Shown here piece after piece: positions 32,908 to 43,674 of a stretch of DNA of 64,000 nucleotides; position 1 is the first letter of the stretch, and every line of letters starts with the position of its first letter. Source of the DNA: Paramyrothecium sp. XJ0827 (Eukaryota; Ascomycota; Sordariomycetes; Hypocreales; Stachybotryaceae). The position numbers and the translations under genes were made by a program. The stretch lies in the NCBI GenBank assembly GCA_020881915.1, contig JAJFPB010000004.1:1488001-1552000 (forward strand), given 5' to 3'. Under the pieces are notes generated by a model. It did not search any database. It was not told where the DNA came from and worked only from the letters and a program-made list of their open reading frames with translations.

Positions 32908-35900
32908 GTTGACAAGTCAACGGGTGCGCGTAGCGCAGGATCGTGGGATAGAAAAGGGAGAGTCCTGATGGGAGGTTGTAAGATCAAAGATGGGAATCCC
33001 CGTTGCCCAGGACGCAGGAGGTTTCGGGACTGGTATGGAAACGGTAACGGTAGCGGTACGGAAGGTGGGCTTGTTTAGGGGCTGTGGCTCGTGGAGCATG
33101 ACGAGTCCCTGGAACTCCGTCCGCAGCTGGACGATAGCGACGCGGGTGGCTGTGCAGTAGCTGTACGTGTTGGGGTTGGCATTGACTGGCGTGACGCGGA
33201 TGTACCGGTACCTGACCTTATTTGTTGCTAAATCAAGCATGTGGGTCCTTCCCTTTCCTCCGCCACGCATCAGTGTCGGTGGTATAGGGTAGCTGTGCCG
33301 TGAAATTTGTCGAGGGATAAAACACTAATATCACCGTTTGGATCACTGGTTAGGATTATGGTCAGTCTATTCAGTGATCAAAACGGCGTAATCACTGTTT
33401 TATTCCTTTTAAAATACGGCGGGTGTGCTGCTAGGTTCCTTAGGCAGCGAGTGAATGTAATAGATGCATGGCACGACGGAAAAACTCACTGACAGTCGTG
33501 AAGCTGGGTTGTCGACAGGCAACGGCACGAGTTGTGCCCATTTTTCACATGCTATTGCCTCTGATCAAGGTGAAGCATCGAAATGCTTGGATAATCGATC
33601 GCCTCTTGTCAATCGTCCATGCAGGCCTCCTCGGTACAGTCTCGACGGGCGATGCGCAAACTTGTATATGTGCGCATGCGGGATGTTATTATGTACTGGA
33701 TATAAACCAACAGTAGAGCAAAAAACTTCAAGAACGAGGAGTGACTGCAATGGCTGGCTGAACGGGTCAAGTTACGTGGACACCCGAGCAGTGAGCGCCC
33801 AGTTCTTTGGAGATTTCGCAACGAACACGGGTCGCTCGCAGGATTAGGCTTTTCTTGTGAGGATCGGCCTGAGCACATACTCGTAAGCATCGTCGCGAAT
33901 TGAACGCTGGGTGGCCTGACCGTCACCGCCTTTGTGTGTGGCCTGGCAAACGAGCGATACCACGAAACATCAACCACCAGTGAACAAGAGAGCACAACTA
34001 GCAGATGATCGTTTATCATCAGACTCCTCTCAAGAGAAGAATGCAAGAGATTCACAGGGTAATGTAAACTTTAAAGGACTATGTGAGTGTTCGTCCTCCT
34101 TCCTTTCCCCCTCCTTCTGGTTCTGGATATATAGTGATGTAATAATGAACGGCTTTTTTGTCGCCGGCGTTGCGCCGTCTGGTTGTTTCAGACGTGACTA
34201 GAACAGCATGAAGTCTTCGTAGGCTTTGGGAGAGAATCGTCTGCGAAAACTGACACCGACTCTAGTGTTTCGAGACGTACATATGGAGGCTACAGTCAGA
34301 GCTTTTGCCAAATTTGTAAATGATCGAGTGTCTGGTCACCCCTCGCTTCACCAACGCTCAAGAGTGTAGCCGGGGAGGCCGAGATCGTGTCATCTTTCCC
34401 ATCGGATGCGGAGTGCCGAAGAAGTTATCCACTTCGCCCCATCTTCCGAATATCCGGATCTTCTTCTCAGCTTCCATCACCGGGGAAGGGAGGGGGCTTT
34501 TCCTGTTAGCCCCAAGCCACGGACATGCCGTGAACCTTGGGAAGGTGCCGGTTTTGGCCAAGGCAAGGGCAGCCCCAGTACTATGATGCTCGGAGCCAAC
34601 CGTTGCTATCATCGAACGAGCAAGAGTCGCTGCCAAAGTCGTAGCCAGAGGAGAGCGACGGAGGAAGAGTGAATGTCCACGTTCTCCCCCGCACAGCCAC
34701 CTCTCGGCCAATCGCCGTGTAGACGCTGCGTTTACGCTACAAGGGTTGAGCTCACGTTCGACCCGAACGTCTCGGCTGGCTCTGCATGACCACGTTCACC
34801 CACACAGGCAGCGAGAATGCGAGACATTGTCTCTGCCCGCAGCGAATGGAAGAAATCCCGACCAGTCATGTTGTGCTCACGCAGCTGCATGGCCAAATCC
34901 TTTTGGGATGTCTCCGGCGGCGGAACATCCTGGTCCCCAACAAACGGTTTGCTGACGAGCCAGCCATGGCCTGCGTGATATTTGAAAAAGTGCTTAAAAG
35001 GAACGGTGAAGCGCACTGAAGCCCGGGCTCTCCCCGTCTCCGGCCAGATGATCCGTGACTCGAGGTGCTGGCTACGACATTGACGATATCCTATCCCACA
35101 TCTTAGATTACCACGGCAAAAACGGCAGCCTTGGCCTCGAACTTTCGGAGATTTGTCGCTGCGCTTAAATTGCTGAGCCGGATTCGAGCAGCGTCCCAAG
35201 CAATCGCCAACATTGGGTGGGAACCGCGCAGCGCCTATACTTTGGTTGAATGCGAAACGCGAGGTACCGCCGACGACAAAGAGAGCGCCTGAATCGTGGT
35301 GCCGAGCCTCGCTGATTTGCGTACGCACCCTGGCCGTGGCGTGGCGTGTCGCCTTTCGCACCTTCCCCCCCCGGAGGGTGGGAAAGCTGTTCTCACTGGC
35401 CAAGGCGTATGTGTTGTTGGCGCAGGGCAGCATTTCCCTCGTTCGTGCTGTAGTCTGGCCTTGGCCCTGGCGCTTCCTGAAGTAAGTTTTGTTCTGCTTC
35501 TCAAGTTACGGATGAGCAAAGCCGGCCTTGCGGGCTCATTTGCCGTATCCCAACCGCCCAGACCCTTGTTCAGCTCACCCAGGACTCGCCTCGGGTGGGA
35601 GAGCAGCGATGTGTGCGTGCCTGTTTGCAAGGGGGAAGGGCGCAGCCTCAAGCAAACGCAAAGCCGCGCGCATTAGCTGCCTTATGATATAATGAAACAG
35701 AAGCACACCCCAAAATGTGCCCATCCCAATCCAGAAGGAGTCTCATCTTCTGAGCGTCACTTTCTTCTTCCAAGCTCTTCTCTGACGCCTTAGTGGGCAG
35801 CTCGCCAAGAAGCCGCGAAGCCGATTTCCGAGTTCGCGGGACAGTTTGAGGGCCAAGCGGGCCTTTGAACCTTGGCGCCGTCGCCGTCGCCGTCTCTCAA

Positions 35901-36417
35901 TACTCGGACGGGAAGCCCTGTCCTGCGGTCTGCCCTGTGGTTGCGCGTACGGCTTTTGCCCAGAGCCAGGTTACGTTATTGTCCGCCAAAGGATTAACGT
36001 TAGAGTCTCGATTTGCGTCGAGCTCCCGAACCTACCTTAGCTCTGTGCGATCCGCCCAGCCTTAATCCGTCCGACATTCACAATCGGTTGGTCGGCACCT
36101 GACGAAAAGGGCCCCTTCGCTTGGCTTGCCTTGAATCATCATTATTTGTTCTCCATTACCCTTTTGGAACATAGTCGTTCATTTATATTACCTTGGCCTC
36201 TAATAAACGCCATCTGTTGCCTCATTTCCCCCGACCTCTCACTTACAACTTTTGACCCCCCGTCTCCACCCTCGTCCTCACTCTCATCTTCACCCTCGCG
36301 CTACCTTCAACAAACACCCCATTTCTTTTGGTCAAGCCGTCTGCAGCTATCAAAACACCCACTACACGACAGCTAAGAAGTGCATCTGGCTCACAGCCCT
36401 TCCCTACTTTGAGGACC
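32908..36417. other. Long divergent intergenic region, 3.5 kb
   Basis: This is the longest gene-free stretch, between CDC50 (minus) and a small plus-strand gene. It contains an imperfect hairpin at 33316-33405 (described separately). Pyrimidine-rich sequence at 36120-36330 is probably the leader of the next gene. Open frames such as 34732-35433 (minus) and 35235-35676 lack coding character and introns. No tRNA or rRNA is visible. Confidence 0.5.
33316..33405. repeat. Imperfect hairpin, ~33-nt arms, 23-nt loop
   Basis: The left arm at 33316-33348 (GATAAAACACTAATATCACC, continuing to GATCACTG) is matched by the reverse complement of the right arm at 33372-33405 (CAGTGATCAAAACGGCG, continuing to CTGTTTTATTC). 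There are roughly six mismatches and one extra base. The 23-nt loop is 33349-33371. The element lies about 410 bp upstream of the CDC50 start. It could be a decayed short inverted-repeat element or a structured transcript segment. Confidence 0.7.
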
Positions 36418-36967
36418 ATGTCAAGCCCGACCAGTCATATGGACCCTCGCCGACGGAGCAGGGACACTGGCTTCCCAGAGCCATTAGACGGCAGTAAGTC
36501 ATGCTCCTGCAACGTGTTTCAGCAAAATTGTACAACAGCTCATATGATTCATAGCCCGCAATACCACGCTTCCGCATCCCGACGCAGATCTCTCGCCCGA
36601 CGCCTGCATCTCCCAGGAGGAAGATGTGTCAACGGAGCGGGCCTTTAAGAGGTCGCGGCGACCATTCCGGAGCAGGCGCAAACGCACCGTGAGCCACGGC
36701 TTCCTTGGACCACACACCGAAGCCATCCAGAGCATGATATCGTTATCGCTCATGGAACCGTCTGCGTTAAACTCCCAGGAAGTCATCGAGGAGGAGACAC
36801 CCAAAGCGAGCAGCCCCACCACCACCTCGAGCGTCCGGTTCTCCAAGGATGAACAGGACAGTGCAGCATCATTCAGAGCCAGATCCGAATACACCCCTCC
36901 TTCATCACCCGAGCCATCGGAACCATCCCGGAGGAAGGGTCTCTTCAACAAGCTGAGGCGGCGGTAG
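36418..36967 (+). CDS. Small Ser/Arg-rich protein, unknown function
   Basis: Two exons: 36418-36493 and 36555-36967. The 61-nt intron (GTAAGT donor, TTCATAG acceptor) is phase 1, giving 162 aa. The ATG at 36418 (GGACCATGTC) begins MSSPTSHMDPRRRSRDTG. The middle contains a hydrophobic, possibly folded segment, HGFLGPHTEAIQSMISLSLM, between basic (RPFRSRRKR) and acidic/Ser-rich parts. The C-terminus is strongly basic and amphipathic, RRKGLFNKLRRR. I do not recognise it. The clean splice junction and continuous frame argue that it is real, and the conserved-looking GFLGPHTEAI core is the place to search from. It converges with the hydroxyisourate hydrolase gene, about 410 bp between stops. Confidence 0.68.
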
Positions 36968-37376
36968 ACGAGCGGCGGGACGCAAACCCCGGCAAATCAG
37001 CGATACGAGTCACGATATGAATGAACCGATTCTTTTTTGGGTCTAGCGAGGTGTTTGATTTATTCATTTTGGAGTATGGGAGTGTGTGACGGAAAATCCA
37101 TAGTTTGATGGTGGATGGTTATGAACCCTCGTTAATGCGTGCGGTCTCTTCGAAAGAGTAAGGCAACCTCACGAAACAGCAGCTCTTCTTGTAGCACCTT
37201 ATAGTCTTTGGTCCTTACACTGAGTAAGAATCTACTCCTTGTCCACCCTTGACCAATCCATTTCATGCCTGACTCACTGCCCTGCCCGAACCCATCGACT
37301 CTGATGTCCTGCAAAAGCTTCTCACCACAACGCAGGTTAAGGACTCGGCCAATGCGTACCAGTGAGGTGGCTGTGC
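36968..37376. other. Intergenic between convergent genes, 0.41 kb
   Basis: The 3' flanks of the small Ser/Arg-rich gene and of hydroxyisourate hydrolase, with T-rich and AT-rich segments at 37030-37080. I see nothing else. Confidence 0.6.
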
Positions 37377-37772
37377 TCAGCTTCCGCGGTAGGTGGTGTA
37401 GCTGTAAGGGCTCAACAGCAGTGGGACATGGTAATGCTGGCCCTCCTCGACGCGGAAGACAATGGTGGCCTCGGGGAAGAAGGTGTTGTCCTCGCCAAAG
37501 TAGTCGGCGGTGTCGAAGCGCAGCGTCCAGCGCGAGGGGCCCTTGATGGAGCCGAGGACGTCGTCGAGGGTGTAGATGGGGACCTCGCCGGACGCCGTCT
37601 CGGAGCTGTAGGGCAGCCAGACCTTGATGCGGCCGTCGTCGTCAGTCTGCGACTCAAACGTCTTGAGGGGCGCATGGCCGCCCTCGAGACGCACCCGGAT
37701 GCCCTTGGCGGGGCGGCCGGCGGTGGTGTCGAGGACGTGGCAGGTGATGGCGTCCTTGTTGGTGGCAGCCAT
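37377..37772 (-). CDS. 5-hydroxyisourate hydrolase (transthyretin-like)
   Basis: A single minus-strand exon of 131 aa. It carries the residues expected of HIU hydrolases: His12 in ITCHVLD, Arg48 in DDDGRIKVWLP, His115 in HYHVPLLLSPYSY, and the diagnostic C-terminal tetrapeptide YRGS (128-131). The enzyme opens 5-hydroxyisourate made by urate oxidase, the second step from urate to allantoin, so the gene belongs to purine-nitrogen use. No N-terminal PTS2-type signal is evident and the C-terminus is the catalytic YRGS rather than an SKL-type signal, so the location is open. The length is normal for the family. No other urate-pathway gene is nearby in the window. Confidence 0.95.
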   Translation of the reverse strand: MAATNKDAITCHVLDTTAGRPAKGIRVRLEGGHAPLKTFESQTDDDGRIKVWLPYSSETASGEVPIYTLDDVLGSIKGPSRWTLRFDTADYFGEDNTFFPEATIVFRVEEGQHYHVPLLLSPYSYTTYRGS

Positions 37773-38988
37773 GATGATCTGTCGTAGCTGAGGTGGTTTG
37801 TGGTGGTGAATCCCTTATGTTTGCCTTTCTTAAGGTACAGTGGGACACCTGATACGTAAGAGAGGGGATATAAGCAGCCAAAAGTGCCTGGAAGAGTAGC
37901 AGCTATGGTGGACGAAAAGAGCTCCAAAGAGTCGCGCAATGGGACCTAGGCTAACAGCCTAGCGGAAAGAGGTGGGGGAGGGGCGCTTTGTGTGTGTGAG
38001 CAGTAAGATACTAAGATAAGTAAGGCAGGCCAAGTGCTCAGAGCTGACGAGAGTGTCTGGCTTGATCTTATCTTCGAACAAACGCCTCTTAGTGAAGCTG
38101 GCTACCAACTACATTACTACCTAGTACCTTACCTTTACCGACCTCAGGTGCCTTACCTTGCCTCTAGAACCCAAAAATAGCGATTGCCAGCCTGGAGCCT
38201 GCTGCTACCGTCACACACATTAGTGAAGGAAACGGGGCAGCGAGCCTAGGCCTAGTTCTGCCGTGGTATCTGAGATGCTAATAAAAGCGTGATTGCGAAA
38301 TCAGGCACCCCTTTCCAGCCGGAGGACAAGGAGAATGGCGACCTCTAGAGGTATGGAGGACCTGGCACCGGCGCAGTGCAGGGGGCCAGAAGCTCAGCGC
38401 CTCGGCAAGCAGGCAGCTTCAGCCACTCTGATGCAACTCTCCCAGCGGCCCCCTGTTCATGCAAACAGGAATAAAAATAAGCAGATCAAGCTTGCTCTCA
38501 CTATTGGCTGTACATGATACTATCGTTGCAGCTCGTACAATATGATTTACTACAGGTGCTATTATTAAACAGAGGAAACATTGTTTGAATTGACGGAACA
38601 AGTAACGTCAATTGCCGGTTGCAAGGCCACGAGCACCTCTGCTGCAGCCCCCATCCTCCCCCAAGTGGCCGGTCTTATTTTGTCCACGGTGCCCCTCCAT
38701 AGCGCTCTATCAGTTTCCACGATAGCGGGCGGGATTGAGGGGCTGAGTTGCGTCGACCCCAGAGCGACACCTCGCCCAGTGGCAATTTGACTTGCGACTC
38801 CAATTCGCCATAGACCAGCATCATCGACTATCCCTCTCTTCCCGGGGGCTTCTGGATTTTTCTTTGAGGTGCCATTCCTCCTTTCCCCTTCTTGACCGCC
38901 ATCATCTAGATCGCCTTTGCGTGTCCCTTTTTTTCCTTTTCCGCCTTCCACTCCCCGAGAGGTGCGAAACCCGCCAGAACAAAAAGCC
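37773..38988. other. Divergent intergenic region HIUase / GET3, 1.2 kb
   Basis: A shared upstream region. It contains TAAGATAAGTAAGG (about 38012) and a TACCTT cluster at 38116-38162 within about 390 bp of the HIUase start. The last 150 bp before GET3 are CT-rich leader sequence. No gene is seen. Confidence 0.55.
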
Positions 38989-40020
38989 ATGTCGACCGCC
39001 ATCGTCTCCGCCGACGAGGCCCTCGAGCCCTCGCTCCAGTCGCTGCTCGACCAGCGCTCCCTGCGCTGGATCTTCGTCGGCGGCAAGGGAGGCGTCGGCA
39101 AGACAACCACCTCGTGCTCCCTCGCCATCCAGCTCGCCAAGGTCCGCCGTTCCGTCCTCCTCATCAGCACCGATCCCGCCCACAACCTCTCCGACGCCTT
39201 CTCGCAGAAGTTTGGCAAGGAGGCCCGCCTCGTCAACGGCTTCGAGAACCTGAGCGCCATGGAGATCGACCCCAACGGCAGCATGCAGGACCTGCTCGCT
39301 GGCCAGGGCGAGGGCGCCGGCGCCGAGGACCTGAATGCCCTGGGCGGTGGCATCGGCGGCATGATGCAGGACCTCGCCTTTGCCATTCCCGGTATCGACG
39401 AGGCCATGTCCTTCGCAGAGGTTCTCAAGCAGGTCAAGTCCTTGTCCTACGAGACCATCGTCTTCGATACCGCCCCGACCGGCCACACACTCCGCTTCCT
39501 GCAGTTCCCTTCCGTCCTCGAAAAGGCCCTTGCCAAGGTCTCCCAACTCTCCTCCCAGTACGGGCCCCTGCTCAACGGCTTCCTCGGCGCCAACGGCAGC
39601 CTGCCCAACGGCCAGAACCTCAACGACATGATGGAGAAGCTCGAGTCGCTGCGCGAGACCATTTCCGAGGTCAACACCCAGTTCAAGGACGCCGACCTCA
39701 CCACCTTTGTCTGCGTCTGCATCGCCGAGTTCCTCAGCCTCTACGAGACGGAGCGCATGATCCAGGAGCTCGCCAACTACGGCATCGACACCCACAGCAT
39801 CGTTGTCAACCAGCTGCTCTTCCCCAAGAAGGCCAGCGACTGCGACCAGTGCAACGCCCGCCGCAAGATGCAGCGCAAGTACCTCGACCAGTACGAGGAG
39901 CTCTACGCCGAGGACTTCAACGTCGTCAAGATGCCCTTGTTGGTGGAGGAGGTAAGGGGTAAGGAGAAGCTGGAGAAATTCAGCGAAATGCTGGTCAAGC
40001 CCTACGTGCCGCCTGAGTAA
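38989..40020 (+). CDS. get3: GET3, ATPase for tail-anchored protein insertion
   Basis: A single exon of 343 aa, start ATG at 38989 (AGCCATGTC). An upstream in-frame ATG (38917) would add 24 residues unlike the family. It is an ArsA-type deviant Walker ATPase: P-loop [10 protein letters not shown] at 31-40, switch I DPAHNLSD, switch [17 protein letters not shown], the CxxC zinc pair Cys285/Cys288 that bridges the dimer, and a Met/Gly-rich client-binding helix region around 95-135 ([13 protein letters not shown]). Get3 takes tail-anchored proteins from Sgt2/Get4-Get5 and hands them to Get1/Get2 on the ER membrane; it also acts as a chaperone under oxidative stress. Codons are heavily C/G-ending, which produces a long meaningless open frame on the opposite strand. 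Confidence 0.97.
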   Translation: MSTAIVSADEALEPSLQSLLDQRSLRWIFVGGKGGVGKTTTSCSLAIQLAKVRRSVLLISTDPAHNLSDAFSQKFGKEARLVNGFENLSAMEIDPNGSMQDLLAGQGEGAGAEDLNALGGGIGGMMQDLAFAIPGIDEAMSFAEVLKQVKSLSYETIVFDTAPTGHTLRFLQFPSVLEKALAKVSQLSSQYGPLLNGFLGANGSLPNGQNLNDMMEKLESLRETISEVNTQFKDADLTTFVCVCIAEFLSLYETERMIQELANYGIDTHSIVVNQLLFPKKASDCDQCNARRKMQRKYLDQYEELYAEDFNVVKMPLLVEEVRGKEKLEKFSEMLVKPYVPPE

Positions 40021-40630
40021 GGAAGCGACTTCTTGAGTCGCAAAGTAAGAGCTGCATGTTGATGTGTTTGCGAGACAACTGTTGAGCCAGCTTGGGTGAA
40101 GGGAAGATACATCTGTTAGACCTGGCGTATGTAGCTACAGTATTTTCACTCATATCACGCAGAGACACGAAATTACAAAATACCCGTCGTTATACGCTCA
40201 TGAACTTTATTGTCCTAATTTGTAATTTGGTCCTAAATTCCCAAGGCCCTACCCTTTCTGTACCCCGAAAGACTCGCAAAGGGCAACCAATGACTCCCCA
40301 GTCTCCTTTAGCAATGTTCGATTCCGTTCAACATCTCGCCATGCCAACGACGCACAGCGCTTTTAAAAAAAAACCAACCACCCAATGCTCACTTAGAACA
40401 CATGTGCCGCCTGCCTGTCCCTGAACGCCTTAACAAGTGCAATCGGATACCCAAAATCCTAGTCCATGCCATGAATAGAGAGGATGCTGATGCTTCCGTG
40501 AATTATTTTTCAAAACCCGCCCTTGATTTACTTCGGCGACGGCAGTGTCGTCGGGTCTGCCGTAGCCTCCTGATCTTCCCCTGCCTCTGGTTGGTTCAAA
40601 TGCGGCGGCGTGGAGATCGTCAATTGTCGT
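40021..40630. other. Intergenic between convergent GET3 and MPE1, 0.6 kb
   Basis: Two facing 3' flanks, AT-rich at 40135-40240, with an A run at 40365-40372. No gene or RNA is recognised. Confidence 0.6.
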
Positions 40631-42622
40631 CTAAAGTTCCCGGTAGTCGCTTGGCCGAACCCTACGTTGCTTATTTTGATGTCTGTGTGGGTTGACAGGC
40701 TTTCGAAAGTACGCGTCTTCATCGGCAGGATTCCCTTGAGGGAAATTCCCTCCATTGTAGAAGCCATTCATGCCACCGGCTCCCATATTGCCGCTCATGC
40801 CGCCATTCATGTTTCCCATCCCGCCCATGGGGTTCATGGGGCCGCCATTCATGCCGTTCATCCCGCCCATTTGGTTCATGTCCCATCCGTTCATGCCGCC
40901 AAAACCTCCCCCGTTCATGGGAAAGCCTGGCATGCCCATCATAGGCATGCCCATCATGTTAGGCATACCCATGTTCATGTTCATGTTCATGTTCATGTCC
41001 ATGCCGGGCATACCCATCATGGGCATCATGCCGCCGCCGTTGAACATCATGTTGTTCATGCCCATATTCGGCATTCCGTTCATCATGTTCGGCATCGTGT
41101 TGTTCATTTGATTCTGCATGGCCTTGGGACCTTTTGGTATTTTGGGGTTTTCCAGGAAGTCTTCGGCAGGGCGTTTCTTCGAGACAGCCTCGTCGGACTT
41201 GACTACCTCTGTTGACTTGTGGTCATCAACCTGAGCTTCACTCTTGGGCCACTTGGGTGGGGACTTGACTAAGGCTGGTTGAGGGGTAGGTGATTTTGTC
41301 TGATCCTTGACCGATGGAGACTGTGCCTTCGCCTCATCTGGCTTCTCGTCCTCGCCCTTCGTTGCTTCAGTGTCCACTTTGGCTTCTTCTTTGCTGCTAT
41401 TGACATCTTCAGGCGCAGGTTTCGGGGAGGCTGGTGGCGTAGCTTTTGCTGTTTCCTTCTCTTTCAAGTAGTCCTGCATCTGCTTGGTTGCCTCGGCATC
41501 TGGTTGCAAGTCATCAATTAAGACACCCTCAGTCTGGCAAGCAGGACAAACGAAGTCGCTTTCGATGAGAGCATTGGTTATGCAATCATTACAAAAGGTC
41601 TTCTGGCAGCACGGAGTCTTCATTGGCTCTATAAACATCTTCTTGTCAATCGAACATTCCAGTCCGCGTTCTTGAATTTCCTTGTCCTCGGCTAGAGCGG
41701 GCTTGCTAGTTGCTGAGGACTTGGTTTTCGCCTGGAACTGCTCCCAGGATGCCTTGTCTGGCTCGGCGATCACGAAGTCGCCCTCAGCATTCACCATGAT
41801 TCCAGCAGGACGCTTGGTTTCATCACCATCCGTTTGGGCAAGGACAACTGATTTATCCACCTTTTGCAAAAAAGATCGAGGAATACCAGTGGTGCGTTTC
41901 ACCCGAGGGCGATTATCAAAATCAGGATCATCATTCGTAGGACACAACTGAATCCAGTGACCCTTGTTTCCGCAACGATAGCATATGTATCCATTTGGGG
42001 GGTCATGGTCGGGCACATTGGCTGGCCGTTTGGCGCCTGGCTTGAATACGGGCGTTTGGCTAAGAAGAAAATTAATATTTGGCTTGGTAGAGGGAGCCCA
42101 AGGGGACTTACTGAGACATCTCTTCCTGTTGAGCGGACCACTGCTCCGTTTGAGCTGCAAACATGGCTGCCATCCTTTCTTCCTCCGTCATGGCGTTATT
42201 CATCTGGCTTAGAGCATTGGAGGAAGCCTTTGATGCTGCGGCCTTGGCAGCCTGTTCTTTCCGAGCAGCATTCTTGGCCGCTACGGGCATCTTGCCGGAT
42301 ACATATCGCGCGGCACGACCAGCGCCGGGCTTCAAAGCAGGCTGCCGCCTCGCAATGACTGTAGTGGATCTCGGAATGATGGTTGTGTCGTCATCATATT
42401 CTGGAGAGTTGTTAGTTCTGTATATGTGCATTGTTGCTGTTGAAACTCACCTTCGCTATTGTCGTCGGTGTAGATGAAGAGGTCGAAATCAGTTCCATCT
42501 CCAAGACCGCTCTTGTTGATGATTTCACGCTTCAGCTCAAAGACGGAGATACCCGTCCCGTCGAACTCTACTCGCGTAGGCTCTTTCTGCGACTTGAATT
42601 TGAAGAACACCGAAGACGCCAT
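40631..42622 (-). CDS. mpe1: MPE1, DWNN/RING subunit of cleavage and polyadenylation factor
   Basis: Three minus-strand exons: 42451-42622, 42112-42400 and 40631-42059. Introns of 50 and 52 nt keep phase, giving 629 aa. Order: ubiquitin-like DWNN domain (about 1-75), Ala/Lys-rich linker, CCHC zinc knuckle CYRCGNKGHWIQLC, RING-like domain (CSIDKKMFIEP, then CCQKTFCNDC, ending VCPAC), Lys/Glu/Pro-rich linker, and a Met/Gly/Asn-rich C-terminal tail of about 110 residues. The tail includes four to five Met-Asn pairs in tandem, encoded by an ATGAAC repeat (plus-strand GTTCAT, about 40970-41005). Mpe1 is part of the CPF nuclease/poly(A) machinery and relates to vertebrate RBBP6. The tail is far more Met-rich than I would expect and may form a low-complexity interaction surface. 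Confidence 0.94.
40770..41112. repeat. Met/Gly/Asn-coding low-complexity tract
   Basis: On the plus strand this is a dense run of CAT and GTTCAT words, including a short GTTCAT tandem array (about 40970-41005). On the coding strand it encodes the Met-rich tail of MPE1. The opposite-strand frames it creates (His/Val-rich and Met/Pro-rich) are artefacts of the repeat. Confidence 0.8.
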
Positions 42623-43674
42623 TGCGAGAATGATGGCCTCCTTTTGCCTGGATGTGCGTAGTACTAGTGACAGAAAGTTTCTGACGTGCTAGCCGGGATA
42701 TATGACACGGCCAGAGGTGAAATGCGCAATTCGTAATGGAAAGCTAAGTAAGTAGTAAATGACTTTTTCTTTTGTGCTAGTGAACGTCTTTGTTCCTGTT
42801 GAATAATCTTCTGTTGCACCCGGGTGCCTTTTTAGCTCAAGTGAATGGATATAATCAATTCTGATTGTACTTGAAAAAGAAAGGCAAGCAAGTAAATGGC
42901 AACTGGGTCATAGGGCACAGTGAATAAGGAGTACAAGCAGCCGCAGCCAGAAGGAAAGCCCTGTCCTTGAACTCCTCCTCCTATAGTTCCGAAGCACCGC
43001 GACAGACAACCTCTGCTCCAGTAAAGACACCTTCTTGTTAGCCGAGTCGACCTGACAACTAGTAGACCACTACGAGAGAGGACGGTTCGAGGTCGACGAT
43101 CAACCTGGAGAGGTTGTTGCACGATTTGGTCTCTGGCGGAAATGGCCGAGCCGGTCGAGAGATCGGAATACGAGTCACAAAATCAACGCTGGCGATGGGT
43201 CGGCGACAACGTCGTAGAAGACGCTCGTCTGATCAACGACGGCGAGGACTCCGGAAAAGCGTTGTGAGAGCGATGTCGATGGTGGTTGTTGAGTGAATGG
43301 TGGAACTCCCGGAAGAGTCAAGGGGTTGAAAGAGGAGAAAGTCAGATGCAGAGGCGGCTTCTCTGACCCGGCTTGTTAATCAGCAGAGTCAGGCGGCAAG
43401 TCCGGATTGGTGACTCTTCGGAACCTAGTTTATCCGAACTGGGACTGGGACCCTCTGCCGTAGCCCCTCCACGCTAACTCACGTGTCTGAGGACCTCAAT
43501 GGCACTTGCAAAAGTTCACAGGCTAGGAGCCGTATCGCACATGCATTGCGTGTGATTAATCATGCAGCTATTGGTCGCGCACCGTCGATACCCGTTCAAG
43601 CCCCGCTCCTTCAAGAGCTGTAGCAAAGCTTTGCCTGTATCACTTGTCCCCCCAAATGTAGAAGGCACGCGATA
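42623..43674. other. Divergent intergenic region MPE1 / dipeptidase, 1.05 kb
   Basis: Non-coding. It holds the upstream regions of MPE1 and of the M20 dipeptidase. The sequence is AT-rich near MPE1 (42720-42870) and purine-rich at 43130-43340. No RNA gene is seen. Confidence 0.55.

Noticed and set aside
34732..35433. Minus-strand 233-aa open frame in the long CDC50-upstream gap
   Set aside because: It is the longest frame in the gap, but it has no recognisable domain, no supporting splice sites and mixed composition. It stays possible only if transcripts are found.
38902..39795. Minus-strand 297-aa open frame
   Set aside because: It is the shadow of the C/G-ending codons of GET3 and has Val/Leu/Glu-rich composition without a domain.
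40610..41215. Plus-strand His/Val-rich 201-aa frame and overlapping Met/Pro-rich 113-aa frame
   Set aside because: They lie opposite the Met-rich tail of MPE1 and are produced by the CAT/GTTCAT repeats; the MPE1 frame has domains and phased introns.
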